64,000 nt of DNA from Rhizobium sp. Q54 (GCA_945860165.1 CAMAPL010000002.1:1-64000); one strand, 5' to 3'. Counted from the stretch's first letter, positions 36,982-47,517 are shown. Numbers and translations are program-made. The notes: a model not told the origin generated them from the sequence alone.

Positions 36982-37863
36982 TTTCGTCAGCCCGAAGCGG
37001 CTTTTGTAGCGGGCATCGAGCCCGGAGACGGGGAAATAGATAAAGACGTCGGTGGTGCCGAACTGGCGGTCCACCACGGCGCCGTTACCGATGCCGCATC
37101 CGGCGCGCACATAACCCTTGAGAATGGCGGGCAGGCTGCGAATGCCTTCGCGCGGATCAATTGCCTCCCTGGGCATGCGGTTCATCTCCACGAACAGTTC
37201 GGGGCGCGCCTTGACACGCAGACGTTCGGGCATCGGGACAAAATGGTGGAGATAGGAAAGCGGCAATGTCATCTCTTCGACATTGGTGCCGGGCAGGGAG
37301 GCGCAGCCGAACATCATGTCGATGTCGAAGCGCGCCACATAGGCCATCAACCCCTTCCACAACAGCTGCATGGTGCCGGGTCGGGCGCGATAGCTTTTCA
37401 GGATGCAGGAGCGGCCCAGTTCCAGATATTTGGTTTCGGGCGGCAGCGCCTTCAGCATCGGCGACAGGTCGAATTCGCTGGAGCCATAGAAGCCGCCGAC
37501 CTTGGCCGCATCGCGTTCGCGGGTGAGACGATAGGTGCCCACCACCAACGGCTGGCCATCTTCGTCATGGGCGTCGCGGTCCACCACCAGAAGGTGATCA
37601 CAGACATCGTCGAACTTGTCGAAGTCGCGTCCGGTCTCGCGCATCTGCGGCGAGGGGATGGCGCTCATCTCTTCATAAAAAACGGAATAGCGCAGGCGCT
37701 GCGCCTGTTCGATCTCCAGTTCGGTCTCGGCCAGGCGCACTTCCAGCACGCCGGAGAAAGCCAGAACCGGCCATTGCTCCACGCGGCCTTCGAAAGGTCC
37801 CGCTTCGTAAATATTGACCACGATCGCTTCCTGTTTGGCGCGGTCCCCACGACTCACCGCCAT
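36979..37863 (-). CDS. olsB: Ornithine N-alpha-acyltransferase OlsB (ornithine lipid synthesis)
   Basis: OlsB transfers a 3-hydroxyacyl group from acyl-ACP to the alpha-amino group of ornithine, giving lyso-ornithine lipid. The GNAT-type protein shows AQRLRYSVFYEEM, DFDKFDDVCDHLLVVD, YLELGRSCILKSYR and MFGCASLPGT, matching the rhizobial OlsB pattern. ATG 37863 (MAVSRGDRAK) gives 294 aa, near the rhizobial length; the open frame reaches 37908. Its acylating partner OlsA is not adjacent; the PlsC-like protein at 60.1 kb could be OlsA or ordinary PlsC. Confidence 0.85.
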   Translation of the reverse strand: MAVSRGDRAKQEAIVVNIYEAGPFEGRVEQWPVLAFSGVLEVRLAETELEIEQAQRLRYSVFYEEMSAIPSPQMRETGRDFDKFDDVCDHLLVVDRDAHDEDGQPLVVGTYRLTRERDAAKVGGFYGSSEFDLSPMLKALPPETKYLELGRSCILKSYRARPGTMQLLWKGLMAYVARFDIDMMFGCASLPGTNVEEMTLPLSYLHHFVPMPERLRVKARPELFVEMNRMPREAIDPREGIRSLPAILKGYVRAGCGIGNGAVVDRQFGTTDVFIYFPVSGLDARYKSRFGLTK

Positions 37864-37990
37864 CGGCTCTTGTGCATGGGGTAATCCCCTATTGCGACAG
37901 TTTGCCAATTTTACCCCACCCCCCGCCTCCGGAGCAATGGATTGTGACAGCCGCAGGCGGCTGGACGTTAAACGGTGTTAATCGGGGGAT

Positions 37991-39655
37991 TCAGGCGGTT
38001 TTGGGTCGCCGGGCCCACAGGGCGGCAGTCAGGATGACGGCGAGAACGCCCGCCGCGGCGGAATAAAGGAAGAATACGGTGTAGCCGGCGCCAAGGGCGG
38101 CCGGGGATACTTGGGATTTCTCCATCGCATGCGCGAAGCCGGTGCCGCCCTGAAACATTCCGAGGAACATGGCGCCCAGACCGCCGCTTTCACTACCCCG
38201 CGCCACGCCTTCAATAATGGCGCCGGACTGCGAGGCCAGCAGCTTGCCGGGCACCGCATAGAGCGAGGAGAAGAGAGCATATTGCGTGGCGGTGAACCCC
38301 TCGCTGGTCAGCGAGGACATGTAGGCGATCAGGCAGACGCCCGCGAAGGCGCCTGTGATGTTCTCAACGCCGATCACGGCGAAGAGCGTTGGCATGTCCG
38401 GCCCCGCCATAGCCACCAGGATGAACATGGCGTTGGAAAGGGGCTGGGCGAAAGCGCCGATCAACAAGCTGTTCATCAGGCCCAGCCGCGCCACCGATAA
38501 TCCGCCCAGGAACACGCCGAAAACAGTTGCGATCACGCCGAACACCTTGCGCACCTCGGCGATCTCAAGCGGCGTGTAGCCCACGTCGAGATAGAAGGGC
38601 GTCATGATGTTCAGCAGGAAGTCGGACAGGCGATAAAAGCAGATCATCGCCAGAATCAACCCGGCGCTACGGCCATAGCGGCGGAAGAATACTGCCAGCG
38701 GCTCCCCGAGCGCGTAATAGAGATGGATGCCCGGGCGTGTCTTGACGGCGGGCATCGGCGTGGCCGCCAGTCCCACCAGCAAAAGGCCCGTGATGACGAA
38801 GAAGAAGGAAAATATCGCGGCGCCGGAGCCGCTCCAATTGGTGCGCAGGCCGGCGGCAACGGGATCGAACGACAGAACGCCCAGCGTTTTTTCCAGAATG
38901 TCCATGTTGCCGGAGAGGCCGGTGCCGAGTAGTAGCGCCGCGATCAAGAGCATGGCCAGGCGCGCCAGCCATTCCAGCGCTTCGGCGGTGGGGCGGCGCG
39001 GAATGCCGTCGATCGGAATGGGCTTGATGATCCGTTTTTTTTCCGCTGGCGCCAGCAGCACCGCGACTATGCCTACCGCCATGAAGGCGCTCATCACCGC
39101 GTAGGAGAAATTCCAGCCCACCCATTCGGCCAGGATCAGCGGCACCGCGCCCGCCACCACCATGGCGATGCGAAAACCCCAGGTATAGGCGGCGGCCATT
39201 GCGCCCTGGCGTTCGGTTTCGGCGGCCTCGATGCGCCAGGCATCGATCACGATGTCCTGCGTCGCGCCGAAAAAGCCGGTTAGCACCGCGAAGGCGGCCA
39301 CGGCGCCCAGATTGGTGGCGGGATCACTGACCGAGATCAGCGCCAGCCCGCACGCGATGGCAAGCTGCGCCACCAGCATCCAGGCGCGGCGATGGCCGAG
39401 CCTGGCGTCCAGGAAAGGCACGCGCGTGCGGTCCATCAGCGGCGCCCAGAGGAACTTGAAGGCATAGACCAGCGTCGCCAGTCCGAAGAAGGCGATGGTC
39501 TGCAGCGAAAGGTTGGACTGGCGCAGCCAGGCCGACAGCGTGTCGAAAATCAGCAGGAAGGGCAGGCCGGAGGAGAAGCCCAGGGCCAGCATCACCGCGG
39601 TGCGGCGCTCCCCATAGACAGCCAGTCCGGCAAAACGGTGGGAAGAAGTGGTCAT
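37991..39655 (-). CDS. AmpG-like muropeptide MFS transporter
   Basis: This 554-aa major facilitator protein has about 12-14 membrane helices. The segments LGFSSGLPFLLIFDTLSAWL, LWAPLMDRTRVPF and GATQDIVIDAWRIE match AmpG permeases, which import anhydro-muropeptides for cell-wall recycling. ATG 39655 (MTTSSHRFAGL) was chosen; nine codons lie upstream in frame. It could recycle the products of MltA. Confidence 0.87.
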   Translation of the reverse strand: MTTSSHRFAGLAVYGERRTAVMLALGFSSGLPFLLIFDTLSAWLRQSNLSLQTIAFFGLATLVYAFKFLWAPLMDRTRVPFLDARLGHRRAWMLVAQLAIACGLALISVSDPATNLGAVAAFAVLTGFFGATQDIVIDAWRIEAAETERQGAMAAAYTWGFRIAMVVAGAVPLILAEWVGWNFSYAVMSAFMAVGIVAVLLAPAEKKRIIKPIPIDGIPRRPTAEALEWLARLAMLLIAALLLGTGLSGNMDILEKTLGVLSFDPVAAGLRTNWSGSGAAIFSFFFVITGLLLVGLAATPMPAVKTRPGIHLYYALGEPLAVFFRRYGRSAGLILAMICFYRLSDFLLNIMTPFYLDVGYTPLEIAEVRKVFGVIATVFGVFLGGLSVARLGLMNSLLIGAFAQPLSNAMFILVAMAGPDMPTLFAVIGVENITGAFAGVCLIAYMSSLTSEGFTATQYALFSSLYAVPGKLLASQSGAIIEGVARGSESGGLGAMFLGMFQGGTGFAHAMEKSQVSPAALGAGYTVFFLYSAAAGVLAVILTAALWARRPKTA

Positions 39656-39752
39656 GCCCGTGCCCCAAAGGCGATTCAAGGGCGCCTTCTACCATGCTTC
39701 GCGGCAATTCAGGCGACGGCGACATAGGCCCGCTCTTCGCTGGGGAAGAGCA

Positions 39753-41955
39753 TCAGGCGGCGCGCACTTCGCCCGCGCGGATGGCGCGCGCCGCCTCGAT
39801 CCCGTCCATGCCGGGCATGTGAATGTCGGTGAGCAGCAGATCGAATGTTTCGTCCAGCATGGCCTGTACCGCGGCAGTACCGGTCGTGACTTCCACCACG
39901 CTATGGCCGCGGCGGCGCAGCAGCTCGCGGATCAGCATCATGTTGATGGGATTGTCCTCGGCCAGGAGAATGCGCAACCCGTGTTCCGCCGAAGTCTTCG
40001 CAACAGCAGGCCCGACGCTTCGTGCGGAGACGGGATGGTCTTCCATGAAGGGCGCGGGAATCGCGGGCGGATCGAAATCCGGATAATCGGGCGCCCAAGC
40101 CTGCGGTGCGGTGTTGAAAGGGTGGGGGCTCGTCCGCGTCCGCGCTTTGCATCACCGGCGCGGCGTGCGGGCCCAAACAGCCGGAGGCTTGCGCGCCTGC
40201 GGCGGCCTGCGGCGACTCGGCGCGGCGGTCGCTGCAGCACAGCAGCAGACGCGTCACCAGCGAGGATTGCCGCACCGGCTTGACCAGATAGCCCGCAAAG
40301 CCGAGGGCGCGCATATCTTCCAGGCAGCCGCGCGCATTGGGCGTCAGAAGCGCCAGCGCCGGAACGGCGGGATCGGTATGCACCGTCAGTTCGGGGGCAT
40401 TGCCGGTGCCGGCATCGATCAGCACCGCGTCGGCCTGGCCCTTGGTATCGACGGGAATGCCGCCGGCTGCCGCCACCTGCAGATACAGGCCTTCGCGCAG
40501 CGCCCTGTTCTTGCTCATCACCGCAACACGCAGGCCCTGGAGCGGCGGCGCGCTATCACTGGCCGGTTCGATCACTGTGACGGGCAGGGTGAACCAGAAG
40601 CTGGAACCCCCCGCCTCACCGAACATGGGAGGCGCGGCATCTACGCCGATCTCGCCACCCATCGTGTTCACCAGCCGCTTGGAGATGGCCAGCCCCAACC
40701 CGGTACCGCCGAACTTGCGGGCATGGCTGGCATCGGCTTGGACGAATTCCTGGAAAATTTCCTGGCGCCTGGCGGGCGGCACGCCGACGCCGGTGTCGCG
40801 CACTTCAAAGCGCAGGAAGGGACGGCCGTGCTGCATCACGCCTCGGACCTCGACGCAGACGCCGCCGGTTTCGGTGAATTTGACGGCATTGCCCATGAGG
40901 TTGGTGATGACCTGGCGCAGGCGGCCTTCGTCGGCGCGGACCTTCTGTGGCACTTCGGGCACGACGATGGCGGTGACTTCGACGCCCTTGGCATGGCCGC
41001 GCGGACACAGAAGTTCGGAAATGTTGCACAGCATGGTGCGCAGATCGACTTCGCTCTCGTCCAGACGCAGCATCCCCGCTTCGATCTTGGAGAAGTCCAG
41101 TATGTCGCCGATCAGGGTCAGCAGCGCCTCGCCCGAATGGGTGATGGCTTCGGCATAGGTGCGCTGTTCGGGGCGCAGTTCGGTTTCCAGCAGCAGCCGG
41201 CCCATGCCCAGCACGCCGTTCATAGGCGTGCGGATTTCGTGGCTCATGGTCGCCAGGAAGCCGGACTTGGCGCGGCTGGCTTCTTCGGCGGAATCGCGCG
41301 CTTCGGTCAGCGCGGTTTCCAGGGTCTTGCGGTCGGCGATGTCACGGCCGACGCTCTGCACCTCGACCAGCCGGCCACGGAGATCGCGCACCGCGAAATC
41401 TTCCCAGGCGATCCAGCGATAGCCCTGTGAGGTCATCACATGCTGGTCATAACGGGCGCGGTTGCAGGCCGATTCCAAAAAGCTGCCGAACAGTGGGGCG
41501 CAGCTTTCGGGATTCGGCTCGGGCGCGAAGGGATAGCCGACGGCGCGCGCCGGACTGACGCCGAACAGCTTGAAGAAGGCATCATTGCCATAGGTCAGGC
41601 GGCTGGCGGCATCGCGGCGGAAGATGGCGTCGCCCTGCGCGTCCACCAGTCCCTTGTAGCGCGCCTCGCTCTGGTTCAGCCGTTCATTGATGACGGCGGC
41701 ATTCTTCAGCGAGGCCTCCAGCCGGCCGGCGACGGTCTTGAGCTGGGTGCTCTGGCGCTCCAGCATTTCTTCGCGTTCGCGCGCCGACAGGATGCTGGTC
41801 AGAAGATAGGCCAGCGCCACCGCCACCAGGGCGCCGAAGCTGAGGGGCGAAATCAGGCTGAGGCGTCCCGACCACAGGATGTCGCCCAGGGCGGCGACCA
41901 GCATGACGCCCGCGATGGCACCAAATACAACCCTGATGATCCGCGCAAACGACAT
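39753..41955 (-). pseudogene. Hybrid sensor histidine kinase with a frameshift before the receiver domain
   Basis: From ATG 41955: two membrane helices (about 5-55), coiled coil, PAS domain (95-210), HisKA box [10 protein letters not shown] (H239), HATPase N and G boxes (NLMGNAVKFT, DTGVGVPP, GGTGLGLAISKRL), then a degenerate pseudo-receiver ending YLVKPVRQSS. The frame then degrades and ends at 39901. A true receiver (ILLAEDNPINMMLI, DLLLTDIHMPGMDG) is encoded at 39753-40046 one base out of phase. Skipping one base near 40100-40130, beside T and G runs, fuses both into about 733 aa. It may be a recent mutation, a sequencing error or, less likely, programmed frameshifting. Signal and regulon are unknown. 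Confidence 0.82.
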
Positions 41956-42131
41956 TGCAGGGCTTTTTTCCTTATTTTCCGAGGCTAATTCTGGCCCGCT
42001 GCCCCTTGAGAAACGCTTAAAGTTCCTCCCGTTTTGTTAACCGGGGCCTCCAGCGGCTAACTATATTTTCTTGGACCGGAAAGATAAGCAAAAACAATCT
42101 TTTAGTACATTTTTCGGCGGCAGCCTGGCGG

Positions 42132-42160
42132 CTGTCACAAAAGCTTTGCAGGACTGTGAT
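42132..42160 (+). promoter_or_regulatory. Possible Pho-box-like direct repeat upstream of pstC
   Basis: CTGTCAC (42132-42138) and CTGTGAT (42154-42160) start 22 bases apart, twice the 11-base period of PhoB boxes (CTGTCAT units with four-base spacers); the middle unit GCTTTGC fits poorly. It lies 63 bases upstream of the pstC start in the 267-base gap shared with the divergent histidine kinase. The rest of the gap is AT-rich with no other clear signal. Confidence 0.3.
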
Positions 42161-42222
42161 GTTCGTGGCGCGGGAGGCGTGTGGATTGCGCCCGAACTTT
42201 ATGACCTTCCTGGGGCTGTCTT

Positions 42223-43206
42223 TTGACCGATATCAGCTTGACCCAAACCCCCGACCTCATCATCAGAACCCTGACTGCGCGCCGTGCCGGCGCGGGCGAT
42301 ATCCGTTTCCGCCTGACGACCATGGCGGCCGCCATCCTGGTGCTGCTGATCTTCACCGGTGTGGTAGCCTCCCTAATCCTCGGCGCCATGCCGGCCATAA
42401 AGGCCTTCGGCTTCGGCTTCATCACCACCGAAGCCTGGAGCCCGGCGCGTGACCGCTTCGGCGCGCTGGGCCCGATCTACGGCACCCTGGTCACCAGCGC
42501 CATCGCCATGCTGATTGCCTTGCCGGTGGGAATCGGCATCGCCATTTTTCTCACCGAACTCTGCCCGCGCATGTTCCGGCGGCCCCTCGGCATCGCCATT
42601 GAGCTGTTGGCCGGCATTCCCTCCATCATCTACGGCATATGGGGCCTGTTCGTCTTCGCGCCCTGGTTCCAGGTCGCTGTGCAGGAACCGGTAATGAATG
42701 CGGTTGCCGATATACCGGTGCTGAGCACCCTGTTCGGGGGCGCGCCCTATGGCATCGGCATTTTTACCGCCGGATTGATCCTCTCCATCATGATTCTGCC
42801 CTTCATCGCGGCGGTGACGCGCGATGTGCTTGAAACCGTGCCCTCGGTGCTGAAGGAGGCCGCCTATGGCGTCGGCGCCACAAAATGGGAAGTGATCCGG
42901 GAAGTGGCGCTGCCTTTTGCCCGCACCGGCGTGGTGGGCGGCGCGATGCTGGCGCTGGGTCGCGCCCTGGGCGAAACCATGGCCGTCACCTTTGTGATCG
43001 GCAATGCGCACCGCATCGCACCTTCGCTGTTCGCGCCCGGCACCTCGATCTCGGCCGCCATCGCCAATGAATTCACCGAAGCGACGACAGAACTTTACAC
43101 CTCCGCGCTGATCGAACTGGGCCTGCTGCTGTTCGTCATTACTTTCATCGTGCTGGCGGCGGCGCAACTGATGCTGCGCTCGATGGAAAAGGGGCAGGGC
43201 AGTTAA
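42223..43206 (+). CDS. pstC: Phosphate ABC transporter permease PstC
   Basis: PstC is one of the two inner-membrane subunits of the high-affinity phosphate importer. At 327 aa it has six predicted helices and the ABC permease EAA-type loop [22 protein letters not shown], plus [17 protein letters not shown] and [16 protein letters not shown], typical of PstC. Start is TTG 42223 (MTDISLTQ). It overlaps pstA by one base. No pstS or phoU is found on either side. Confidence 0.95.
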   Translation: MTDISLTQTPDLIIRTLTARRAGAGDIRFRLTTMAAAILVLLIFTGVVASLILGAMPAIKAFGFGFITTEAWSPARDRFGALGPIYGTLVTSAIAMLIALPVGIGIAIFLTELCPRMFRRPLGIAIELLAGIPSIIYGIWGLFVFAPWFQVAVQEPVMNAVADIPVLSTLFGGAPYGIGIFTAGLILSIMILPFIAAVTRDVLETVPSVLKEAAYGVGATKWEVIREVALPFARTGVVGGAMLALGRALGETMAVTFVIGNAHRIAPSLFAPGTSISAAIANEFTEATTELYTSALIELGLLLFVITFIVLAAAQLMLRSMEKGQGS

Positions 43207-44054
43207 TGGTCGTCAACCGGGCTTTGTATTTCCGCCGCCGTCTCGCCAACACGACTTTTATCGTCCTGTCATTCAGCGCCGCCGCGTTTGGCCTGATCTG
43301 GCTGTGCTTCATTCTTTGGGCGCTGCTGTCGAATGGTGTCGCGGCGCTGGGGCCGCATCTGTTCACCGAAGCGACGCCGCCGCCGGGAAGCGCAGGCGGC
43401 CTGTCCAATGCCATCTTCGGCAGTGTGGTGATGAGCCTAGGCGCGGTGCTGATCGGCACGCCGATTGGGATTTTCGCCGGCACCTATCTGGCGGAATATG
43501 CCCGGTACGGAAAGCTTTCCTTCGTGGTCCGCTTCGTCAACGACATCCTGCTGTCGGCGCCGTCCATCGTACTTGGTCTCTTTGTATACGAGATGATCGT
43601 GGTCCCGATGGGCCATTTCTCGGCTGTAGCCGGCATCGCCGTCCTGGCGGTGATCGTGATCCCGGTGGTGGTGCGCACCACCGAGAACATGCTGCTGCTG
43701 GTGCCGGACAGCCTGCGGGAGGCCGCCAGCTCGCTGGGCGCGCCGCGAAACTTTGTTATCAAGCTGGTGACCTGGAAGGCGGCCCGGGCCGGCATCATTA
43801 CCGGTGCCCTGCTGGCGATTGCGCGCATCTCTGGCGAAACCGCGCCGATCCTGTTCACCGCGCTCAACAACAATTTCATGTCTACCGACTTGACCAAGCC
43901 GATGGCGTCGCTGCCGGCGGTGATCTTCCAGTACGCCATATCACCCTACGAAGACTGGCACGACCTGGCCTGGGCCGGCGCGCTGCTGGTCACTGCCACG
44001 GTGCTGACGCTTTCCATCATCGCCCGCATTCTCGGCAATCAAAAACGGATCTGA
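43206..44054 (+). CDS. pstA: Phosphate ABC transporter permease PstA
   Basis: PstA pairs with PstC. At 282 aa it has about six helices; [35 protein letters not shown] (EAA loop) and [17 protein letters not shown] are typical. It starts on the last base of pstC and is followed by pstB after three bases. Confidence 0.95.
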   Translation: MVVNRALYFRRRLANTTFIVLSFSAAAFGLIWLCFILWALLSNGVAALGPHLFTEATPPPGSAGGLSNAIFGSVVMSLGAVLIGTPIGIFAGTYLAEYARYGKLSFVVRFVNDILLSAPSIVLGLFVYEMIVVPMGHFSAVAGIAVLAVIVIPVVVRTTENMLLLVPDSLREAASSLGAPRNFVIKLVTWKAARAGIITGALLAIARISGETAPILFTALNNNFMSTDLTKPMASLPAVIFQYAISPYEDWHDLAWAGALLVTATVLTLSIIARILGNQKRI

Positions 44055-44057
44055 TAC

Positions 44058-44864
44058 ATGAACACCGTAGATCACCTCGCCCCCGCGCATCACGCACCCG
44101 CAACCGCGGCGGAAAAAATCAAGGTCGATATCCGGGACCTGAATTTCTATTACGGCGACAGCATAGCCCTGAAGAACATCACCCTGCCCCTGATGGAGCG
44201 CAAGGTTACGGCTTTTATCGGCCCGTCGGGCTGCGGCAAGTCCACCCTGCTGCGCGCCATAAACCGCATCTTCGAACTCTATCCCGCCCAGCGCGCCGAA
44301 GGCGAAATTCTGATGGATGGGAAAAATCTGCTGACCACCAAGGACCTCAACCTGCTGCGCGCCCGCATCGGCATGGTGTTCCAGAAGCCGACGCCCTTTC
44401 CCATGTCGATCTATGACAACATCGCCTTCGGCATCAAACTCTATGAACGCATTCCGCGCTCGGAGATGGATGGACGGGTGGAAGACGCGCTGAGACGCGC
44501 CGCGCTGTGGGGCGAAGTGAAAGACAAGCTCAGCGCCAGCGGACTGTCCCTGTCCGGCGGCCAGCAGCAGCGCCTGTGCATCGCCCGCAGCGTGGCGACC
44601 AAGCCGGAAGTGATCCTGATGGACGAGCCCTGCTCGGCGCTGGACCCGATATCCACCGCCAAGATCGAGGAACTGATCGAGGAATTGGCGGTCGACTACA
44701 CCATCGTGATGGTCACCCACAATATGCAGCAGGCCAGCCGCGCCAGCGACTATACCGCCTTCATGTATCTCGGCGATTTGATCGAGTATGGCGCGACAGA
44801 AAAGATTTTCACCGCGCCCAATAACAAAAGAACCGAGCAGTACATCACCGGGAGGTTTGGCTGA
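44058..44864 (+). CDS. pstB: Phosphate ABC transporter ATP-binding protein PstB
   Basis: PstB energises phosphate import. Walker [13 protein letters not shown]-loop [16 protein letters not shown], signature [14 protein letters not shown], Walker [14 protein letters not shown] and the H-loop THNMQQ are all present in 268 aa. The last gene of pstCAB; in most Alphaproteobacteria phoU follows, but here a hairpin and a convergent symporter gene follow instead. Confidence 0.97.
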   Translation: MNTVDHLAPAHHAPATAAEKIKVDIRDLNFYYGDSIALKNITLPLMERKVTAFIGPSGCGKSTLLRAINRIFELYPAQRAEGEILMDGKNLLTTKDLNLLRARIGMVFQKPTPFPMSIYDNIAFGIKLYERIPRSEMDGRVEDALRRAALWGEVKDKLSASGLSLSGGQQQRLCIARSVATKPEVILMDEPCSALDPISTAKIEELIEELAVDYTIVMVTHNMQQASRASDYTAFMYLGDLIEYGATEKIFTAPNNKRTEQYITGRFG

Positions 44865-44944
44865 TCCCGCTTGTCACGGCCCGCAAATGCGGGGCACCCA
44901 GACGATCCGAGGCTCGCTTTCGCTATTGACGCGCTATCAACTGG

Positions 44945-44967
44945 ATGGCCCACCCGCGGTGGGCCAT
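44945..44967. terminator. Hairpin between convergent pstB and the SSS symporter gene
   Basis: Perfect ten-base arms ATGGCCCACC/GGTGGGCCAT with a three-base loop. It sits between two converging stops, a good place for a bidirectional terminator, though there is no long T-tract. Confidence 0.55.
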
Positions 44968-44988
44968 GACAGAAAGCGTATCGTCAGC

Positions 44989-46551
44989 TCAAACGTAATC
45001 GCTGGGAACAGTCTCGTCGCGTTTGGGCGCGTTCGACACCATGTTGATCACCAGCGTCAGCACATAACTGACCGCCAGGTTCAGTACCAACGCGCTGACC
45101 GCGGCATAGCAGGGTATCGCCAGTCCGAAGAGGTGCAAGGTGTAGGTCGAGCCCTTGAAGGCCAGCTCCGAAACCATCCAGGTGCCCACGATTAAGCCGG
45201 TAGCCCAACCCGCTAGCAGCGCCATGGGATGGAAGAAGCGGGTGTAAAGTGCCAGCAGCACCGAAGGCAGGGTCTGGCACATCCATATGCCGCCCAGCAG
45301 CTGCAGCTGGATGGCATAGGTGCTTTTCATCTCCAGCACGAAAATCAGGGCGCCGAACTTAACCACAATCGACACGATCTTGGCGACATTGGATTCCTGC
45401 TTCGACGTACAGTTGGGATTGATGAACTCCCGGTAGATGTTGCGGGTGAACAGGTTGGCGCAGGCGATCGACATGATCGCGGCGGGCACCAGCGCACCGA
45501 TGGCAATGGCGGCGAAGGCGACGCCGGCGAACCAAGCCGGGAACATCTTCAGGAACAGCGCCGGCACAGCGAAGTTGTTGCCGAAGGCGGCGAAGCCTTC
45601 GGCATATTGCGGATCGCTTCCCACCCCGGACGCGATCGCCATGTAGCCCAGCAGCGCGATCAGCGCCAAGGCCAGCGAATAGGCCGGCAGGATCATCGCG
45701 TTGCGCCGAACCACTTGGCGGCTGGACGAGGACAGCAAGCCCGTCACCGCGTGCGGATACAGGAACAGCGCCAGGATGGAGCCCAAAGCCAGTGAAGCAT
45801 AGGCGAATTCCGCGCCCAGATTGTTGCCCGCGCCCTTGGCCAGCAGCAGGGCCTTCTGCGGGACTGCTTCGAATATCGCGCCATAGCCGCCCAGCTGCAT
45901 CGGAATGAAGATGATGGCGGCGAAGACGGTGATGTAGACCAGAAGATCCTTCACAACCGCGATCAGCGCTGGCGCGCGTAAGCCGCTGGAGTATGTGTAG
46001 AAGGCCAGGATCGTGAAGGCGATCAGCAGCGGCATGTCCACCGGACCAAAGCCCGGCAGGTTCAGCGAAAAGTTGATGCCCAGCGCCGCAAGCACCACCT
46101 GCATGCCCACCAGCTGCAGCGCGATGTAGGGCATGGTGGCGACGATGCCGGTGACGGCGATGGCCAGCGACAGGCTGCGGCTGCCGAACCGGCCGCGCAC
46201 AAAGTCGGCGGCCGTGACATAGCCGTGCTTCTGCGCCACCGACCACAGGCGTGGGAAGGCGACGAACAAAAGTGGATACATCAGGATCGTATAAGGCACG
46301 GCAAAGAAGCCGGGCGCGCCGGCGCCGAACATCAGGGCCGGCACGGCGATGAAGGTATAGGCGGTGTAGAGATCGCCGCCGAGCAGGAACCACGTCACCC
46401 ATGTGCCGAAGCGCCGTCCGCCCAGGCCCCATTCGTGCAGCTCGGAAAGATCGCCGGCGCGCCAGCGCGCCGCGAAAAAACCCACGACGGTGACCAGCGC
46501 GAACAGGCTCAGGAAGACCGTCAGGGTAACGGCATTGGGTGCCATGCTCAT
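44989..46551 (-). CDS. Sodium:solute symporter, monocarboxylate-type (SSS family)
   Basis: This 520-aa transporter has about 13 helices. LGGRRFGTWVTWFLLGGDLYTAYTFIAVPALMFG (in part), YVTAADFVRGRFGS and CANLFTRNIYREF resemble MctP-type monocarboxylate uptake permeases and the YhjB group. It is encoded just after a DUF3311 protein with an ATGA-type overlap, the usual pairing for this subfamily. ATG 46551 (MSMAPNAVTL) was chosen because it overlaps the DUF3311 stop; the longer frame runs into that gene. Substrate could be lactate, pyruvate or similar acids. Confidence 0.88.
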   Translation of the reverse strand: MSMAPNAVTLTVFLSLFALVTVVGFFAARWRAGDLSELHEWGLGGRRFGTWVTWFLLGGDLYTAYTFIAVPALMFGAGAPGFFAVPYTILMYPLLFVAFPRLWSVAQKHGYVTAADFVRGRFGSRSLSLAIAVTGIVATMPYIALQLVGMQVVLAALGINFSLNLPGFGPVDMPLLIAFTILAFYTYSSGLRAPALIAVVKDLLVYITVFAAIIFIPMQLGGYGAIFEAVPQKALLLAKGAGNNLGAEFAYASLALGSILALFLYPHAVTGLLSSSSRQVVRRNAMILPAYSLALALIALLGYMAIASGVGSDPQYAEGFAAFGNNFAVPALFLKMFPAWFAGVAFAAIAIGALVPAAIMSIACANLFTRNIYREFINPNCTSKQESNVAKIVSIVVKFGALIFVLEMKSTYAIQLQLLGGIWMCQTLPSVLLALYTRFFHPMALLAGWATGLIVGTWMVSELAFKGSTYTLHLFGLAIPCYAAVSALVLNLAVSYVLTLVINMVSNAPKRDETVPSDYV

Positions 46552-46757
46552 TTGCCTTCTCCGCGCAGGAAGACGGGCAAGATGCAAAGCGAGCCCAGCG
46601 GAATCCAGAGCATCTGCCACCAGTAGAAGAAGGGGATGCCCAGCAGCGTCGGCTCGATGACGTTATAGTACGGCACACAGAGCAGCGCGATGTAAGGCAG
46701 CAGCAGAAGAAGATAGACCGGATGGAATTTCCGGCGCGGCGGCTTGTATAAATTCAT
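46548..46757 (-). CDS. DUF3311 small membrane protein
   Basis: This 69-aa protein has two predicted helices (FHPVYLLLLLPYIALLCVPYY; FFYWWQMLWIPLGSLCILPVFL). DUF3311 proteins precede SSS symporters and are thought to be small accessory subunits. Start is either ATG 46757 (MNLYKPPRR) or ATG 46772; neither has a strong ribosome-binding site. It overlaps the symporter by four bases. Confidence 0.82.
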   Translation of the reverse strand: MNLYKPPRRKFHPVYLLLLLPYIALLCVPYYNVIEPTLLGIPFFYWWQMLWIPLGSLCILPVFLRGEGK

Positions 46758-46781
46758 CGTCACCAACCCCATTCACAAAAT

Positions 46782-46810
46782 CGCGCCGCCCGGCATCACC
46801 GGACGGCGCG
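46782..46810 (-). terminator. Rho-independent terminator downstream of the cupin gene
   Basis: Read on the minus strand, CGCGCCGTCCGG and its complement GCCGGGCGGCGCG form a strong stem with a four-base loop followed by ATTTTGT. It lies 18 bases after the cupin stop and separates that gene from DUF3311. Confidence 0.75.
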
Positions 46811-46827
46811 TTATTCAGTAAAGGCTT

Positions 46828-47373
46828 TTAGCGCGGCGGACCAACCGGTTTGCCGTTCTCGTCCACGTTATACGTAATGTTCGGACCGACGCCCGACAGG
46901 ATCAGCACGGCCGGCTCCTTCTCGCCGGTGCGCGCACCGTCCCAGTGGATGCCCTCCTTCAGGTCAACGGCCGCCGAGCCGGCACGGACAGGATAGGTGA
47001 GGCGCTCATCATAGACGTTGCTGGAGGAGGTCCACCAGGTGCCGGAAATGACATAGGCCCAGCGCACACTGTTGTGATAGTGCGGCTTGGAGAAATTGCC
47101 GGGATACCATTTGTACATCACCATGTAAGGGCCAGGCTTGGCGGGATCCCCAAACAGGATGCAGGTCTCCTGCTTGCCGACCGCGCCGGTGCATTTGAAG
47201 TCTTTGGGCAAGGTCGAGGTGACGCGGGTGGGATCGGGCACCGGGCCGATCGGATCGTTGACGGTGACGCCGACCTTCGGATCGGATTGTGCGATGGCGG
47301 CGAAACCGGCGGCGCTCAGGCCGACAAACGCGGCCGCGCCCAGAATCTTTTTGGCAACGGAATGCATAATCAT
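46828..47373 (-). CDS. Exported cupin-domain protein
   Basis: This 181-aa protein has a signal peptide (MIMHSVAKKILGAAAFVGLSAAGFAAIA) and one cupin barrel with metal-ligand candidates in SKPHYHNSVRWAYVISGTWW (H-x-H) and EGIHWDG. Similar exported cupins are common in Alphaproteobacteria, without assigned substrates. It appears monocistronic with its own terminator. Confidence 0.82.
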   Translation of the reverse strand: MIMHSVAKKILGAAAFVGLSAAGFAAIAQSDPKVGVTVNDPIGPVPDPTRVTSTLPKDFKCTGAVGKQETCILFGDPAKPGPYMVMYKWYPGNFSKPHYHNSVRWAYVISGTWWTSSSNVYDERLTYPVRAGSAAVDLKEGIHWDGARTGEKEPAVLILSGVGPNITYNVDENGKPVGPPR

Positions 47374-47517
47374 CCTCTCCCTTGGTTTTATCGGGCGGAT
47401 GATAGGCGGGAACTGTGGCGCATTTAAAGGGTCGCGCCGGACACGGCCTCATCTTTGCTCGGGTTGCCGGTCGCTCCCAGATTAATGTGTTCGCGGATGC
47501 AGCACGGCTAACGAGCG

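Noticed and set aside
40095-40130. Programmed frameshift in the hybrid kinase
   Set aside because: There is no nearby stop, stimulatory structure or classical slippery heptamer, and the zero frame continues about 70 codons; mutation or error is simpler.
40111-41430. 439-aa open frame on the plus strand
   Set aside because: It lies opposite the histidine kinase, whose kinase and ATPase boxes are clear; this frame has low-complexity composition.
45359-46678. 439-aa open frame on the minus strand in another phase
   Set aside because: It is an alternative-phase reading of the SSS symporter with Arg-rich nonsense composition.
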